Shown here one piece after another: positions 19,031 to 29,787 of a stretch of DNA of 64,000 bases. Position numbers and translations under genes: made by a program. Source of the stretch: Alitta virens (lineage: Eukaryota > Annelida > Polychaeta > Phyllodocida > Nereididae); contig OW028585.1 in the NCBI GenBank assembly GCA_932294295.1, forward strand, positions 23,434,313-23,498,312, read 5' to 3'. Below the pieces are notes generated by a model, which ran no database searches, was not told the DNA's origin, and saw nothing but the letters and a program-made list of their open reading frames with translations. Every line of letters starts with the position of its first letter. The first letter of the stretch is position 1.

Positions 19031-20645
19031 TTAACGCGCTGGTATAGCTCCTCTGTAACCATAAGGGATGGAGACGAAGGTGCCTGATGGGACAACTCGT
19101 TTTGTAAATACTTTTCTGTAAACTTTGGAGAAAGGTCTTTTGTAAACTATCCCGTCGTATTTTGTCCTGGTTATTTGTGAGGCTAATGGGGTTCTGATAT
19201 GATCAAGTTCCTCGAATATGATCCGCCTGACAGCATCAAAGTCTAGAACAGAGGCGTTTTTGTAATTTAAGCTAATACTCTTCAATTTCACTACCTGATC
19301 ACCATTACTGAGCAGGTATGAATATGACTTTGGGGCGCTGGATGCAAAGGTCTTGATATAAGTGTTGTGTGGTAACTCATCCGTGAGCTCACCTAACAAG
19401 TCTCCAGTAGGGAGGGTCTGATGCCCTTTTTTTTGTCCATGTAAGCAACAGAGTCCTTGACAACATCAATGGCCTCGTAAAGGTTGAGTCTACCGTAGGT
19501 GGTTGTAAGCACCCCTATAATATCGGATTGGAACATATTGTCCTCCTCGAAAGTGTCTTTGAGTTGGATTTCAGTAGCGATTATGTTGTCATTGACTATG
19601 TGAAAGTCAACCACTTCCTTGTTGGGTTCATTTCTCAATCTGGCCAGTTCCAGGCGGGTCTTGACAAAGAGAGTCTGGGTCTTATTGGGTCTCTTGCAAA
19701 ATTTACCCCAGCATGAATTTAGGTACAGCTTAGCCACAGTCTAAGACCAGGATTTTTACAAATCATGCTACTGTCTAGCAGGATGCCCTGATTATCTTGG
19801 TAAAAGCGAATGTACTGATCCATTTCCTCGTGTGTTGACATAGGGTGGGTAACCAGAAGCCTCTTGCTTTATTTTGAGAAAAGTTGTCACGTATTCCTTG
19901 AAGAGTCCACCCTCCCTAGTCCTCTGGTCGTATTGGGTCATCTCTGGGTAATGGTAGACTTCATAAACCTTCATAGTGGTGTTACCCTTTGAGCTTAATC
20001 TCCCCAGTGGCCCAGGTACCTGTGAGAGCCCTTTCAGAATCGGTGTATGTGCAGGGTTCCTGGCTCTCACCCTGACAACATGTTCTACACAGCATGAACA
20101 TTAGTTTACCATTGCACCTGAAGGGTAAGACAGGAATGAAAAGGTCTGCTGGTGGTAGGACTTTGACTTTGGCGACCTCCGTGTAAGACTGCAGTGATTG
20201 ATCTTATGGCTGCTGGGTCACTGATTATGGTCGGGTGACATGCTGGGTAACCCTGGAACCAGTTGACGTAGGGTTATAAGCTCTATGAAAAATAAAAATA
20301 ATAAACAAAAATAGATAGAGGAGTATGTATACACACGTAAGTGCGCGTGTAGAGTCTTTGCCGTGAAGGGGCCCTATGTACGGGGCGGGGTTTCTTTTTA
20401 GGCGAATTATAGGATGGTATGGGTCATGAATAATATTATGTGGTGAAAAAATGGTAATACTCACGCAGAAACCCAGATATTTGAGCTCTTCATCTTGTTT
20501 ACAGTCGTAATAGAGACGTATGGGTTCTGTTCTACCGCCGTACAGGGCTTCACGCACTTGTAGGGGCGGTGGCATGTCAAAGTCACCCACAAACTGTTTC
20601 AGTTCCCTATCGGACCTAACCATCTTGACCCACTGGCATTCCTAG
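19031..20645 (-). pseudogene. Polinton-type protein-primed DNA polymerase B, C-terminal part, decayed
   Basis: Pieces in order on the minus strand: an exon from an acceptor at about 20645 (ECQWVKMVRSDRELKQFV...VREALYGGRT) to a donor GTGAGT at about 20465; an intron; an exon starting near 20280 with the palm motif-A region; KVYEVYHYPEMTQYD and LKIKQEASGYP; motif B KLYLNSCWGKF (about 19737-19700); and the thumb/C-terminal part (19399-19031). It is dead: at motif A the catalytic Asp position reads Gly and the Tyr of SLYP is a stop codon. The YxDTDS motif C is absent, the frame breaking at a run of A near 19430. Several further frame changes occur. Family: DNA_pol_B_2, which replicates Polintons and adintoviruses. 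Confidence 0.85.
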
Positions 20646-20735
20646 TAAACGAACATTCAACAAACGCACGACTTGACATTTTGCCCGACATCCGGGAACT
20701 TGCAGCTCCTTATTTTAATGTATGCAACTAGGTCA
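20646..20735. other. Intron remnant of the polymerase pseudogene flanking the retroelement
   Basis: On the minus strand this lies between the retroelement and the acceptor ACTAG before the ECQWVKM exon, so the retroelement sits inside a spliceosomal intron of the polymerase gene. Confidence 0.45.
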
Positions 20736-20781
20736 ATACAACGGCGCGAAAAACTAGCGCGCGAAATGAGTGTTGCTAACA
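20736..20781. repeat. LTR remnant, left (3') end of the Gmr1-like element
   Basis: Shares ATACAACGGCGCGAAAAACT and the following 26 bases with 26698-26743, with one difference. Sequence further in differs between the two ends, so the LTRs are truncated or rearranged. Confidence 0.55.
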
Positions 20782-21053
20782 CCCCCCTGCTTAAGAGAGG
20801 TTCTGTACCTTTACTAGGATGCTGTAATCGGCATCTAATAATGAGTATTAAGTACAAAGTATATCAGACTAGTTAATAAAGCTATAGATTAAATAAGGAT
20901 CAAAATGTACCTCAAGACCTAATAAGAGTTAATAAGACTAGTGAACAGACTAGTTGGCAGAAAACAATTTAAAACTACACACTACACAAACGCAGGATTA
21001 ACCAGTTTGTCCTTAAGAGGTCAGAACCGGTTATCCCAAACTTACAAGCTTAT

Positions 21054-22444
21054 CTAAAAGGCTCTCAAGAGAGCATCAGGGACAATGTTGTCCACTCCCT
21101 TAATGTGTTGAACTTTTAAATCAAAAGATTGGACAAACAGGGCCCAGTGTAGTATCCGCTGGTTCTTGTTTCTCATCTTGTCGAGAAACACAAGGGGATT
21201 GTGGTCAGTATAGACCATAGTAGGCTCAGCTGTGACCCCAAGATATACCTCTAAATGCTGAAGAGCTAATACCAAACCCAGGAGTTCCTTTTCGATTGTG
21301 GAGTAATTTTGCTGGGCCGGAGTAAATTTCTTAGAGAAATAAGCCACAGGATGTAGTTGACCATCCCCGCCCTTCTGCATGAGAGAAGCCCCAGATCCTA
21401 CTCCACTTGCGTCGACCGCCAGGTGGAATTGTTTGCTAAAATCAGGCGTTAGCAGTATTGGACCCCTACTGAGAAGTTGTTTGATCTGATTGAATGCTTG
21501 CTGGCAAGTCTCAGACCACATGAATGGTACATTCTTCTTGAGCAGTTCTGTAAGAGGATACACGACTACTGAAAGATTTGGACAAAACTTCCTGTAAAAA
21601 GAAACCATGCCAAGAAAACGTTGAATTTCTTTTCTGTTCTCGGGAACCTTGTATTGCAGAATGGCTTGCACCTTAACATCCCTCGGGCTGACAGTACCTT
21701 GACCTACTACATGGCCCAAATAGGTGATAGTTGCTCTCGCAATCTCGCACTTCTTCAAATTCAAGGTGAGCTGTGCTTCAGATAACCGACGAAAAAACTC
21801 TCGCAGTCTTGCAATATGAGTTCCCAAATCGTCTGCGAAAATAACCACATTATCAATATAAACCTTAGAACCCTCCAGATCCTTGGTGATCTGGATCATA
21901 AGACGCTGGAATGTGGCGCTGGCATTTTTGGTGCCGAAAGGCATCACCTTATACTGGAACAGCCCATCTGGTGTCATGAAGGCTGACACTTCTTTAGCTT
22001 TGGTGGTAAGAGCTATTTGCCAATAGCCTTTGTTGAGATCAAACTTAGAGACATAAAGAGCACTGCCAACATCCTCGATGCAATCATCAATTCTTGGAGT
22101 TGGGTAGCAATCAGACAGGAGGCAGGAATTGACTTTTCTAAAGTCTGTACAGAAACGCACCCCACCCCCCTCCTTAGAAACCAATATTTAATTTCTGCTC
22201 GCATTGATTCCAGTTTCAATGGATTAACCCTATAAGGACCCTGTTTTATAGGCTTGGCATTCCCCATATCCATGTCATGTGCAAGAATATTGGTTCTACC
22301 AGGTGTATCAGAAAATATGGAGGGGTACTCTGCGACAAGTGATAATATGTCCTGCCTTTGGGTATCATCCAAGTGCTCAAGCTGCTTAGGCAAACCCTGA
22401 ATAGCTTCATGATTCTCAAGCTTAGGCACACAAAGTTGGACCAA
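21054..22444 (-). pseudogene. Reverse transcriptase-RNase H of the Gmr1-like element
   Basis: The N-terminal part reads in the frame 22444-22013 (LVAEYPSIFSDTPGRTNILA...QGPYRVNPLK), then an internal deletion and frame change near 22170 removes the segment before VSKEGGGVRFCTDFRKVN. RT blocks follow: FDLNKGYWQIAL, FGTKNASATFQRLM, and the active-site block reading YIDNVVIF, where the family has YxDD; the second catalytic Asp is Asn. RNase H follows with LAVDASGVGSGASLMQ, STIEKELLGLVLAL and YTDHNPL. It ends at 21054. The active-site change and deletion make it inactive. Confidence 0.9.
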
Positions 22445-22448
22445 CTGA

Positions 22449-24281
22449 TCACACTGCCCTGAGTCTACAGGTACCGAAAGGTTGGTCGGTGGTAGAATTG
22501 GCGGCCACTGTGGCTGTTTGGTCAGCAGAACCTTGATCCCTGCGGAAATAAGGTTTAAGAAGGTTGATGTGGCAAAGCTGCCTGGCCTTTCGGCGATCTG
22601 GGGTCAAAACAGTACAGTCAGTGTCACTCACTTTAGATTCAATGACGTACGGGCCATGATACTTGGCTGAAAGAGGTTGACCCCTGTATGGGAACAATAC
22701 TAGTACAGTATCCCCGGGAGAATAAGACCTGTGTTTAGCCTTTTTGTCAAACTGGGACTTCATGGCCTCCTGAGCCTTAGTGAGAGCTAATTCCCTTGAG
22801 GAGTGAAGTCTCTCTTGGAAGGCTATCACATACTCTAGGAGATTCTGTGGAGGTTGTTCACTGAGCCATGACTCCTTGAGAAGTTTCAAGGGACCTCGCA
22901 CTGAATGGCCAAAAACCAACTCAAAGGGACTAAAACCTAGCGAATCTTGGATCGCTTCCCTAGTAGCAAACAAAAGTAGAGGAATGCCCTCATCCCAACT
23001 TTTCCCATTGTCAATACAGTAGCATTGCATCATGGTCTTTAACGTCTGGTGAAATTGTTCAATCGCCCCTTGTGACTGAGGGTGATATGCACTAGACCTG
23101 ATTTGGGTGATATTCAACTCATACAAGACCTGCTGAAAAACCTGAGACATGAAATTAGACCCCTGGTCACTCTGTACCTCCTTAGGCAAACCAAAAGTTG
23201 TGAAAAACTTCAGCAGTGCACGGAGTACATTCTTGGCACTAATATTCCTGAGAGGTATAGCCTCTGGGAAACGAGTTGCTGTGCACATAATAGTAAGGAG
23301 ATATTCATTGCCGGTTTTGGTTTTAGGCAGTGGGCCGACACAGTCAATCAAGACTCTACTGAAGGGTTCCCCAATCGCGGGAATTGGCCTAAGTGGGGCA
23401 ACAGGGATAGTTTGATTAGGTTTGCCTGTGATCTGGCAAGTGTGGCAAGTTCTCACATAGTCAGAAATGGTCTTACGTATCCCTGGCCAGTAAAAATGAC
23501 GAGTAATTTTATCAAACGTTTTGTTCACCCCAAGGTGACCACCTGTGGACACATCATGGCCAAGTTTAAGGATCTCCTGCCGATATCGTTGAGGAACAAC
23601 TATCTGATAGAGCACCGACCATTCCTGGTTGGCTGGCACCGACGGCGGATGGTACTTCCGCATTAGAATTTCTCCTTTGCGAAAGTAGGCGCGAGCCTCG
23701 TCTTGCGCCTCGTCTTCTGACAGTGCAGATTCATACAGAGATGCCAACTCAGGATCAGCCTGTTGTTTGATGGCCAAAGTGTGCTTATTAGCAAGAACAT
23801 CAAGCTTCCCCACACTAGTATCGCTAACATCATGGAAAGGGAAGATATACTCCTCTGCATCATCCTCAGCAGTGGCTTTGGTCTGAGACCTCGTGACGAC
23901 ACAGACTGCATCAGAAACATTTACTGTGGAGCGGACAGTGTCTCCAGCAATGTCATTCCCTAATAACAAATCAACATCCTTGAAAGGCAACGATGGGCGA
24001 AGACCGACGACGAACTCCCCCCGGAAGGACTCAGCCTTCAACTGCACCTTGTGTAAAGGGACTGATATGGGCCGACATTCCACACCCAGAATCGAACACT
24101 GACCAACACTGCTAAGTTGAGGCAAATCGATTACACCTTGGCGTAGCAATGACCTATCGGCGGCGGTATCACGCAAAATTGTGATTGCCTTTTGCTCGTC
24201 ACCAGCAGAGATAATACCATTAAAACAGAAAGACTTGTAAGAACCCACTGGAGAAAATGAGGTGTTAGAAATACTAGCCAC
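22449..24281 (-). CDS. Protease-integrase polyprotein of the Gmr1-like element
   Basis: 610 codons, uninterrupted. The N-terminus has an aspartic protease core around ILRDTAADRSLL (DTA in place of the usual DTG/DSG). After a linker comes the integrase: an HHCC zinc-binding motif (GHDVSTGGHLG...CHTCQ), then the DDE core with D in LIDCVGPL, D in QSDQGSNFMS and E in GAIEQFHQTLK, and a C-terminal chromo/SH3-like region (GDTVLVLFPYRG...HINLLKPYF). Integrase lies upstream of RT, which is the unusual order. It begins 8 bases inside the end of the gag frame. Confidence 0.9.
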   Translation of the reverse strand: MASISNTSFSPVGSYKSFCFNGIISAGDEQKAITILRDTAADRSLLRQGVIDLPQLSSVGQCSILGVECRPISVPLHKVQLKAESFRGEFVVGLRPSLPFKDVDLLLGNDIAGDTVRSTVNVSDAVCVVTRSQTKATAEDDAEEYIFPFHDVSDTSVGKLDVLANKHTLAIKQQADPELASLYESALSEDEAQDEARAYFRKGEILMRKYHPPSVPANQEWSVLYQIVVPQRYRQEILKLGHDVSTGGHLGVNKTFDKITRHFYWPGIRKTISDYVRTCHTCQITGKPNQTIPVAPLRPIPAIGEPFSRVLIDCVGPLPKTKTGNEYLLTIMCTATRFPEAIPLRNISAKNVLRALLKFFTTFGLPKEVQSDQGSNFMSQVFQQVLYELNITQIRSSAYHPQSQGAIEQFHQTLKTMMQCYCIDNGKSWDEGIPLLLFATREAIQDSLGFSPFELVFGHSVRGPLKLLKESWLSEQPPQNLLEYVIAFQERLHSSRELALTKAQEAMKSQFDKKAKHRSYSPGDTVLVLFPYRGQPLSAKYHGPYVIESKVSDTDCTVLTPDRRKARQLCHINLLKPYFRRDQGSADQTATVAANSTTDQPFGTCRLRAV

Positions 24282-25507
24282 TGGGTTTGCAGATTCTTAC
24301 GTCATTCTTACGTTTTAGAGTTCTGCATTCAGAAATAAGATGGTCTTTCTTTTTACAGTAAGCACAAGTAACATCAGGAGGTTTTCCAATCTTAGAATCA
24401 GGGGATTTTCCTGAATTTTTGTGGTTGTTGGTTTTAGTCTGATTGGAAGAACTACTGCCTGAAGAGGTAGAGTTGTTAGAAGAAGTGTTTGACTTAACAG
24501 AACTCTGAAAGGAATTCTTGGGCTTATGAGTCAGCGCGTAATTGTCCGCCAAGCTGGCAGCATCATAGAGTGTTTGCACGTTGTTCTCTTCTAAATAAGT
24601 TTGAATGTCATTACTCATACAACGCTTAAACTCTTCTAAGAGAATTGCTTGTCTAAGTTTCTCATAATCTGACTCACAATGAACAGAAGTCAACCACTGG
24701 TTAAAGAGAGATTCTTTCTCCCTTGAGAATTCTAAATAAGTTTGATTATGGTTGGGCTTGATACTCCTAAATTTTTGGCGGTATGCCTCTGGCACCAACT
24801 CATAAGTCTTCAAAACTGTGGACTTAACAACTTCATAGTCCGAACTTTGTTCAATTGTGTAGAGTGTTGTAGGCTTCCTGGGCCTTATTAACGAGAACAC
24901 TTTGTAACAAGATTGGCCATTATGCTTTTGGCCAGTTGAGGCTTGTAGCCACTTTCTCAAAATGAAGAAAGTATTTGTCTACTTCCCTCTCATTGAAGGG
25001 AGGGACAAGCCGGATGCACCGAGTGGCATCAAAGGAAGGCTGTGGCCTCACAGTAGCTCCAAATTCACTTGGCCCCACAGACTTAATCTGAAGCTCAAGT
25101 TCCTTTTCCCTTAATTTCATCTTTTGGAGTTCGCACTGAAGCTTGAGTTTCTCTAACTCAGAAGATGAAGTAGTGGGATCACCTGAAGTGCCTGGTTGAC
25201 CCCCATTAGTTGAATCATTTGACAGACCCCCATTATCCCCCTCAGCATCTTCTTCGGAGGACTGGGTTGGCGCTGCACCACCAGTTGCCCTACCTTCTGT
25301 GCCCGCACAGGTTGGCATTTCAATAATGCTTTGTTGGACAAGGTGATGAGTCAGAAGCTCTAAGACCTCATCTTTCCTAAGACTGCTGGTGTCTAAGCCA
25401 AAATGGATACAAAGGGCAATTAAGTATTCCTTTTTGAGAGGTTTCAAAATTTTGTGTGACCTCGATTGCTCCAACCGTGGGACAAATTCCTCTACGGAAA
25501 AAGGCAT
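24274..25507 (-). pseudogene. Gag of the Gmr1-like element with SCAN-like capsid and zinc knuckle
   Basis: It starts at the ATG at 25507 (MPFSVEEFVPRLEQ), with a basic helical N-terminus, an acidic Gly/Ser linker and a coiled coil (LEKLKLQCELQKMKLREKEL). A frame change near 24925 moves to the second frame, which carries LFNQWLTSVHC...RQAILLEEFKRCMS, similar to the SCAN domain that vertebrates derived from Gmr1-type capsids. A zinc knuckle CAYCKKKDHLISEC (CX2CX4HX4C) follows. One frameshift separates the halves. Confidence 0.8.
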
Positions 25508-26659
25508 TGTGAAAAGGGCAAAGTTTGCACTTGAGATTAAAGGAGAATAATAATAATAGAATTTGTAGGGTAAAAAAAGTCTCACTTGACACATCAAGGA
25601 AGACTAAAGCACATATAAGTACTGTATCAACAATATAATACCACTATGTTGTAGTATGCCGGAATACTCAATGGACATGTTGAACCTTGAATATTTTAAA
25701 TGCAAATAAGCACGTTTACAAAGGTATCTAAGCAGAGTTACTGTTATCGTAATAATGTCTGACACATAGTAAACAATACTGGAAATTCACCCTAAGCAAT
25801 GGCAATGATCACTTTAGTTATGTAAACAATGCTAACAGGAGTAACCGATCAATTAGAAGGGCAAAAGTCCTGGCACTAAGGAAAAGGGTTACTGAAAATA
25901 TCCCAATGCAATTAAGCACTGGGCATAGGAGTATGTTCACAAATTAGACATCAATATAGTATGGTAGTACCTGACAACAATATTGCCTATAAACCAATAC
26001 CAGAGTTTGACAGTTGCACAATACGAACATGTTGCATTAATAGAAGTATGTCTGACAATTAAGCAAAATTTGCTAACAAATGTGGCCTCATTGAAAACAC
26101 ATAGTAGATATTCATTGGCATGCAACATTCATGAAAACATGACAATCACTTAACTGACACATGGTCATAAATGACAGAAACATTTCATAAATTTGGTGAA
26201 AGTTTGTCAAACAAATCTGTGTTGGTGTTGTAGAAATCGTGTTGATTGAGTGAGTTATTCACAAATAAAGTCACGACGACAGTTCTTTCGTTATTTAGGA
26301 TGGACTTGCATCGTACAAGATCGTTGAATTGTTGAATCAATCGTTGACAGACGATTGACAAGCGTGCGACAAGAGTCAAATCAGCGCTTCCATCGCTTCA
26401 AGAATCTGTGTGGTTAATGTAGAAAACTTGAGGATTTAGTTATCCACGATATTTAATCACAATTTGTTGAAATACCACAAATTCCGAGCTCCAGACAGCC
26501 TGGGCGTTCCACATGGTGCGATGAGCGATAAAACAGCACCTTCTTTGTGCTCCGTTTCGTCCAGAAAATCGCCTGACAGAAATGGGACTGGACAGCAAAG
26601 CATTGCGGAAACGTCTCTAGAATCCTCCAGGATCGTCCATAACACTCGTTGAATAGTAT
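25508..26659. other. Leader region of the Gmr1-like element
   Basis: About 1.15 kb between the primer site and gag, AT-rich, with no supported coding frame. It should contain the packaging leader. Confidence 0.5.
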
Positions 26660-26677
26660 ATCCCGGACGAGCCCCCA
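26660..26677 (-). promoter_or_regulatory. Primer-binding site, tRNA-Pro type
   Basis: On the minus strand TGGGGGCTCGTCCGGGAT, 18 bases identical to the well-known tRNA-Pro primer site of gammaretroviruses. It lies four bases (TAAT) after the LTR end CGTAACA. Confidence 0.9.
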
Positions 26678-26681
26678 ATTA

Positions 26682-26743
26682 TGTTACGTAAACAAACATA
26701 CAACGGCGCGAAAAACTAGCACGCGAAATGAGTGTTGCTAACA
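26682..26743. repeat. LTR remnant, right (5') end of the Gmr1-like element
   Basis: Begins TGTTACGTAAACAAAC next to the primer site and includes the 46-bp block shared with the left end. Homology to the left end stops after GCTAACA, so the LTR is truncated here. Confidence 0.55.
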
Positions 26744-26759
26744 ACGGTGTGTTAATACT

Positions 26760-27990
26760 AGCTCTTTTATTTTCTTTTCACGCACAGAGGTCATGGCCAG
26801 CATCTGCTTCATGGTGAATCTGGTGTGAGGGTCCCTAACTTTTCCTGATGGGACACACCCATGACCATGCCACCTACAACCGTAGAAGTCAAAAATTTCC
26901 CCAGTAGTGGGGTAGTACCCGTCGGCGTGATAATTCCTGGGATCTTGTATTCACCCCCACTGCGGGCATGTTGTAACTTCCTACCCAGCTTTTTACCCAC
27001 CCACTCTAACCATATGATGGACTTAAGACTGTGGTTATTACGGTGCCTGTAACCATGGGCCGGTGGTTGGGGTAGTTGAGATCTGGTAAAGTCACTCCTA
27101 GCGATCTCCTCGGTGGGGATCACCTGGCCATCGTCTATCCTAGTCCATACCCCTGCCTTCAAAAATGCGTCAGTGATAACTCTACCACATGCTCTTCTTG
27201 CATGCATAACTGCCGTATTATCTGCATTGCACTGCTGGCTAGCGTGACATGGCTGAAAACATCTATCGGTGGCGAGTTGGCTCCTGGGAAAGTGGTGGCT
27301 TCCCTGATGAGGGTCCTAAACTTGGTGCAAGCCTCCCTGAGAATCTGTACATCTGATCTTGTGTACTGGAGGATTTCTTCTTGGAAGTCAAACAACAAAT
27401 CTTTTTGCTCGTACCATTCTAGGAATTTCTGTCTGTCTTTCCTCGACATAAAGTCTGGGGAAAAGTCCTCCTTGGGTGGCCAGGGACCCTTGTACCAGAA
27501 GTTCTCATCTCTGTTGAACAAGTGAGGGAAGTCGCCCTTTCTTAGTTGGGCGTCCAACCCTAAAGCCTCTGGTAACTTTTTAAGTTTCATAGGTAAAAAA
27601 TTGAGGCTGTCTATGAAGGTGATACCCAGTCGACATGGAATGTGCATTCTCATTATCTTTGACCCATTGTATATTGTGTGTGGGCTGATGCTGTTATTGA
27701 GGCAGTAATTAAGAATGAAATGAGAATCAAAAGCCTTGGCATTGTGGGCTATGCAGGTGAAGTTCTTATGGGCTGGAGTGAAAAGCCATTGACAAAACTG
27801 CTCAGTAGTGTCTGGTCCCTTGTAAACTTTCTCTCTTCTCCCACATTGGCCATTATCACATAAAGCTGTAAAATTTCCATCCTTGTCTTTCTTAAAACAT
27901 TTCACACACCTGTCTCCACAGTTTGCACATGAGGCATCGTGTGTCCATGGGTCATATTGTCCAGGTAAGTTTTTGCTATATTTTTCCCCA
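26760..27990 (-). pseudogene. Polinton-type DNA polymerase B, exonuclease part, decayed
   Basis: Minus-strand reading from about 27990: a Cys cluster (CANCGDRCVKC), then CIAHNAKAFDSHFIL (exonuclease II region), ITFIDSLNFLPMKL, FPHLFNRDENFWYKGPWPPK, YTRSDVQILREA (exonuclease III region) and DVFSHVTLASSAM. A frame change near 27180 leads to the next piece (27207-26809) with GYRHRNNHSLKSIIWLEWVG and KLQHARSGGEYKI. The last piece (TMKQMLAM...REKKIKEL) runs to about 26760, where GTATTA may be a splice donor just before the retroelement. The DxE of exonuclease motif I is not visible, probably lost at the inversion point upstream. Confidence 0.85.
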
Positions 27991-28088
27991 AATCATTTTT
28001 ATTATCATAACAGTATAGTTAGTTTTTTTGTCCGGTTGTTTGTTTAAATATATATTTTTTTTCTTTTTAAAAAAGATTTGAGACCGTT

Positions 28089-28702
28089 TTGAATTCCAAG
28101 CAGGACATCGATACTGATGAGACTTTCGAGGTTAAAGTGGGTACCCTTAGGAAGGATGAAGGAGGCAGGGGAGGACCTGCAAGTATTATGAACACAGACA
28201 TGGCTTCTAACCTATGCTCTCTGAAAACAAAGACCTCATTAGTATTCATTCCTGCTATAAAAGGTGAAAATATATGCGCCGCCCGAGCTATAGTGACATG
28301 CATGGCTAAATTAGAGGGTATGCCTAGACAGTGTTTTAAAGATTTTATCAAGAAGTCTCGAGCCGATTCTAATTTCCCCACTTCGCAAAAAAGCCAGGCG
28401 ATTAAGCTTCTGCATGATGTTGGCCTTTCACCTTATGAACCCATGAGTGTCAGGGAACTCTACCTGTTTGAGGACCATCTTGATGTACAGATGTACAGAT
28501 AGTGGTCGTTTCCGGCGACCTTCTCAACGAAGTTTCCTACGCAGGTTTTCTTGAGAGGGAAAGGAAAATATTTTTGTATTTGAAAGACTTTCATTTTCAC
28601 AGCATAGTGAACATACACGGGTTGTTACCTGACAAGATGCTTTGTTCACAATGTTTCACATGGTATTCCAAAACGACTAAACACCACTCATGCTGCTAAG
28701 TG
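28089..28702 (+). pseudogene. DNA polymerase B N-terminal domain, inverted relative to the rest
   Basis: Plus-strand frames 28089-28502 and 28502-28699 give the N-terminal region seen in Polinton polymerases: ENICAARAIVTCMAKLEG, a helical stretch ending KLLHDVGLSPYEPMSVREL, then IFLYLKDFHFHSIVNIHGL and a zinc finger CSQCFTWYSKTTKHHSCC. The rest of the polymerase starts only about 90 bp to the left on the opposite strand, so the two parts are head to head, as after a local inversion. A one-base frame change lies near 28500 and a stop at 28697. Confidence 0.7.
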
Positions 28703-29545
28703 CATTGTGTGTGACAGGGCCTCTTATCCCACAGCATTTAGATTTTCTTAAATAACAGTTTGGCAATGGAGGGGGTTTGAGTGAGGAATTTGACTTTCTT
28801 CCCTATGTCGTTGTAAAATAACCAGCTCTAGCCAAACGATGTGATTTGTAATTTTCCCCTAAGAGCATTTTTGGGTGACATCTGCGTAGATGTAAAAGAT
28901 TCGGTTGTCGATATAGGCATCCACACAATGGGAGGAAATACAAGTTGCACCGCCCAACATTTGACTAGGTAAAAATATGTAAATCAATATAATATATATA
29001 CACCAGGGGGCAACACCTCCCATTCGATTAGCACCAGGTGGCAGCACTAACACAAGGTGGCGACACCATCCAGACTGTAGGCACGTGGTCTGTGATGTAG
29101 TAATCACGTGGTATGACACGTCATGTGGCGGGAATTTCAGGCGCTACCCCTGCATAGTAACTACTCCAAAGCCTTATGTAGGATTATGCGAGGTTTATGT
29201 CTCATTACGGCCGAAGCGACGGCATGTTTAACATGCATAAAAATTCGGTGAAACCGAGCAGGGAAGATTATTACACAATGATTACTTGGTTAATACTTGG
29301 ATCATATATGCAACAGTCGGCGGATCATACATGGCATACGCCAAAGCTTACGTCACCTTTCCACTTATTCACGTATGTGTCCGAGTATACCACGTAAGCG
29401 AAGTATAGGAAATTAAAGTAAATTCAATATCTACGTACGCTACATATGGTCTACTGGTTTACGTAACTGGCGAATAATCTGGCGTAAGATCCAAGTATCA
29501 GCCACGAAAAAATCGTCACATCGCTCTATAGTCTTGACTATATAA
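28703..29545. other. Non-coding stretch between polymerase remnant and Harbinger element
   Basis: Contains short loosely repeated words such as CACCAGGTGGCAGCAC and AAGGTGGCGACACC near 28990-29075. No gene or clear terminal repeat seen. The left end of the Harbinger element should lie here. Confidence 0.4.
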
Positions 29546-29787
29546 GTGCTGCTGTTGTGGCAAACCATCATTCACATCTTTGCCTACGTTAAATCATGGC
29601 TAGACTTAAAAGTGAAAATGGGACTGAAGAAACGATGCAATATAGCTAAATCTGCAAAAGTGCCTGCTCCTGAAGTTCTGCAACAACCTGCTGAAGATGA
29701 TTCTTCTGTTGCCATTGCCAAGGATACGAACAAGGATACAGACAAAGAAAACAGACAAGGATATGGACAAGGATTGAGAACACACTG

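Larger units (their letters stand above)
20720..26743 (-). mobile_element. Gmr1-like Ty3/gypsy retrotransposon inserted in the polymerase pseudogene
   Basis: About 6 kb on the minus strand in the order gag, protease, integrase, reverse transcriptase, RNase H. Integrase before reverse transcriptase is the copia order, but the sequences are Ty3/gypsy-like and the gag has a SCAN-like capsid domain; this combination defines the Gmr1 group. A tRNA-Pro-type primer site lies just inside the right end. Both ends share a 46-bp block (20736-20781 and 26698-26743), probably the remaining common part of degraded LTRs. Coding regions are broken by frameshifts, a deletion before the RT and a mutated RT active site, so the copy is inactive. 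Confidence 0.85.

Noticed and set aside
27965..28078. Apparent plus-strand intron (CAG|GTAAGT ... AAAAAG)
   Set aside because: The donor is good, but the flanking plus-strand frames do not join into polymerase sequence; the left flank is the minus-strand exonuclease exon, so this looks like chance at the inversion point.
1..28702. Treating everything from 1 to 28.7 kb as one Polinton
   Set aside because: The polymerase remnant is far more decayed and interrupted than the gene block at 1-12 kb, and no common terminal repeat was found; two elements of different age fit better, though one rearranged element is not excluded.
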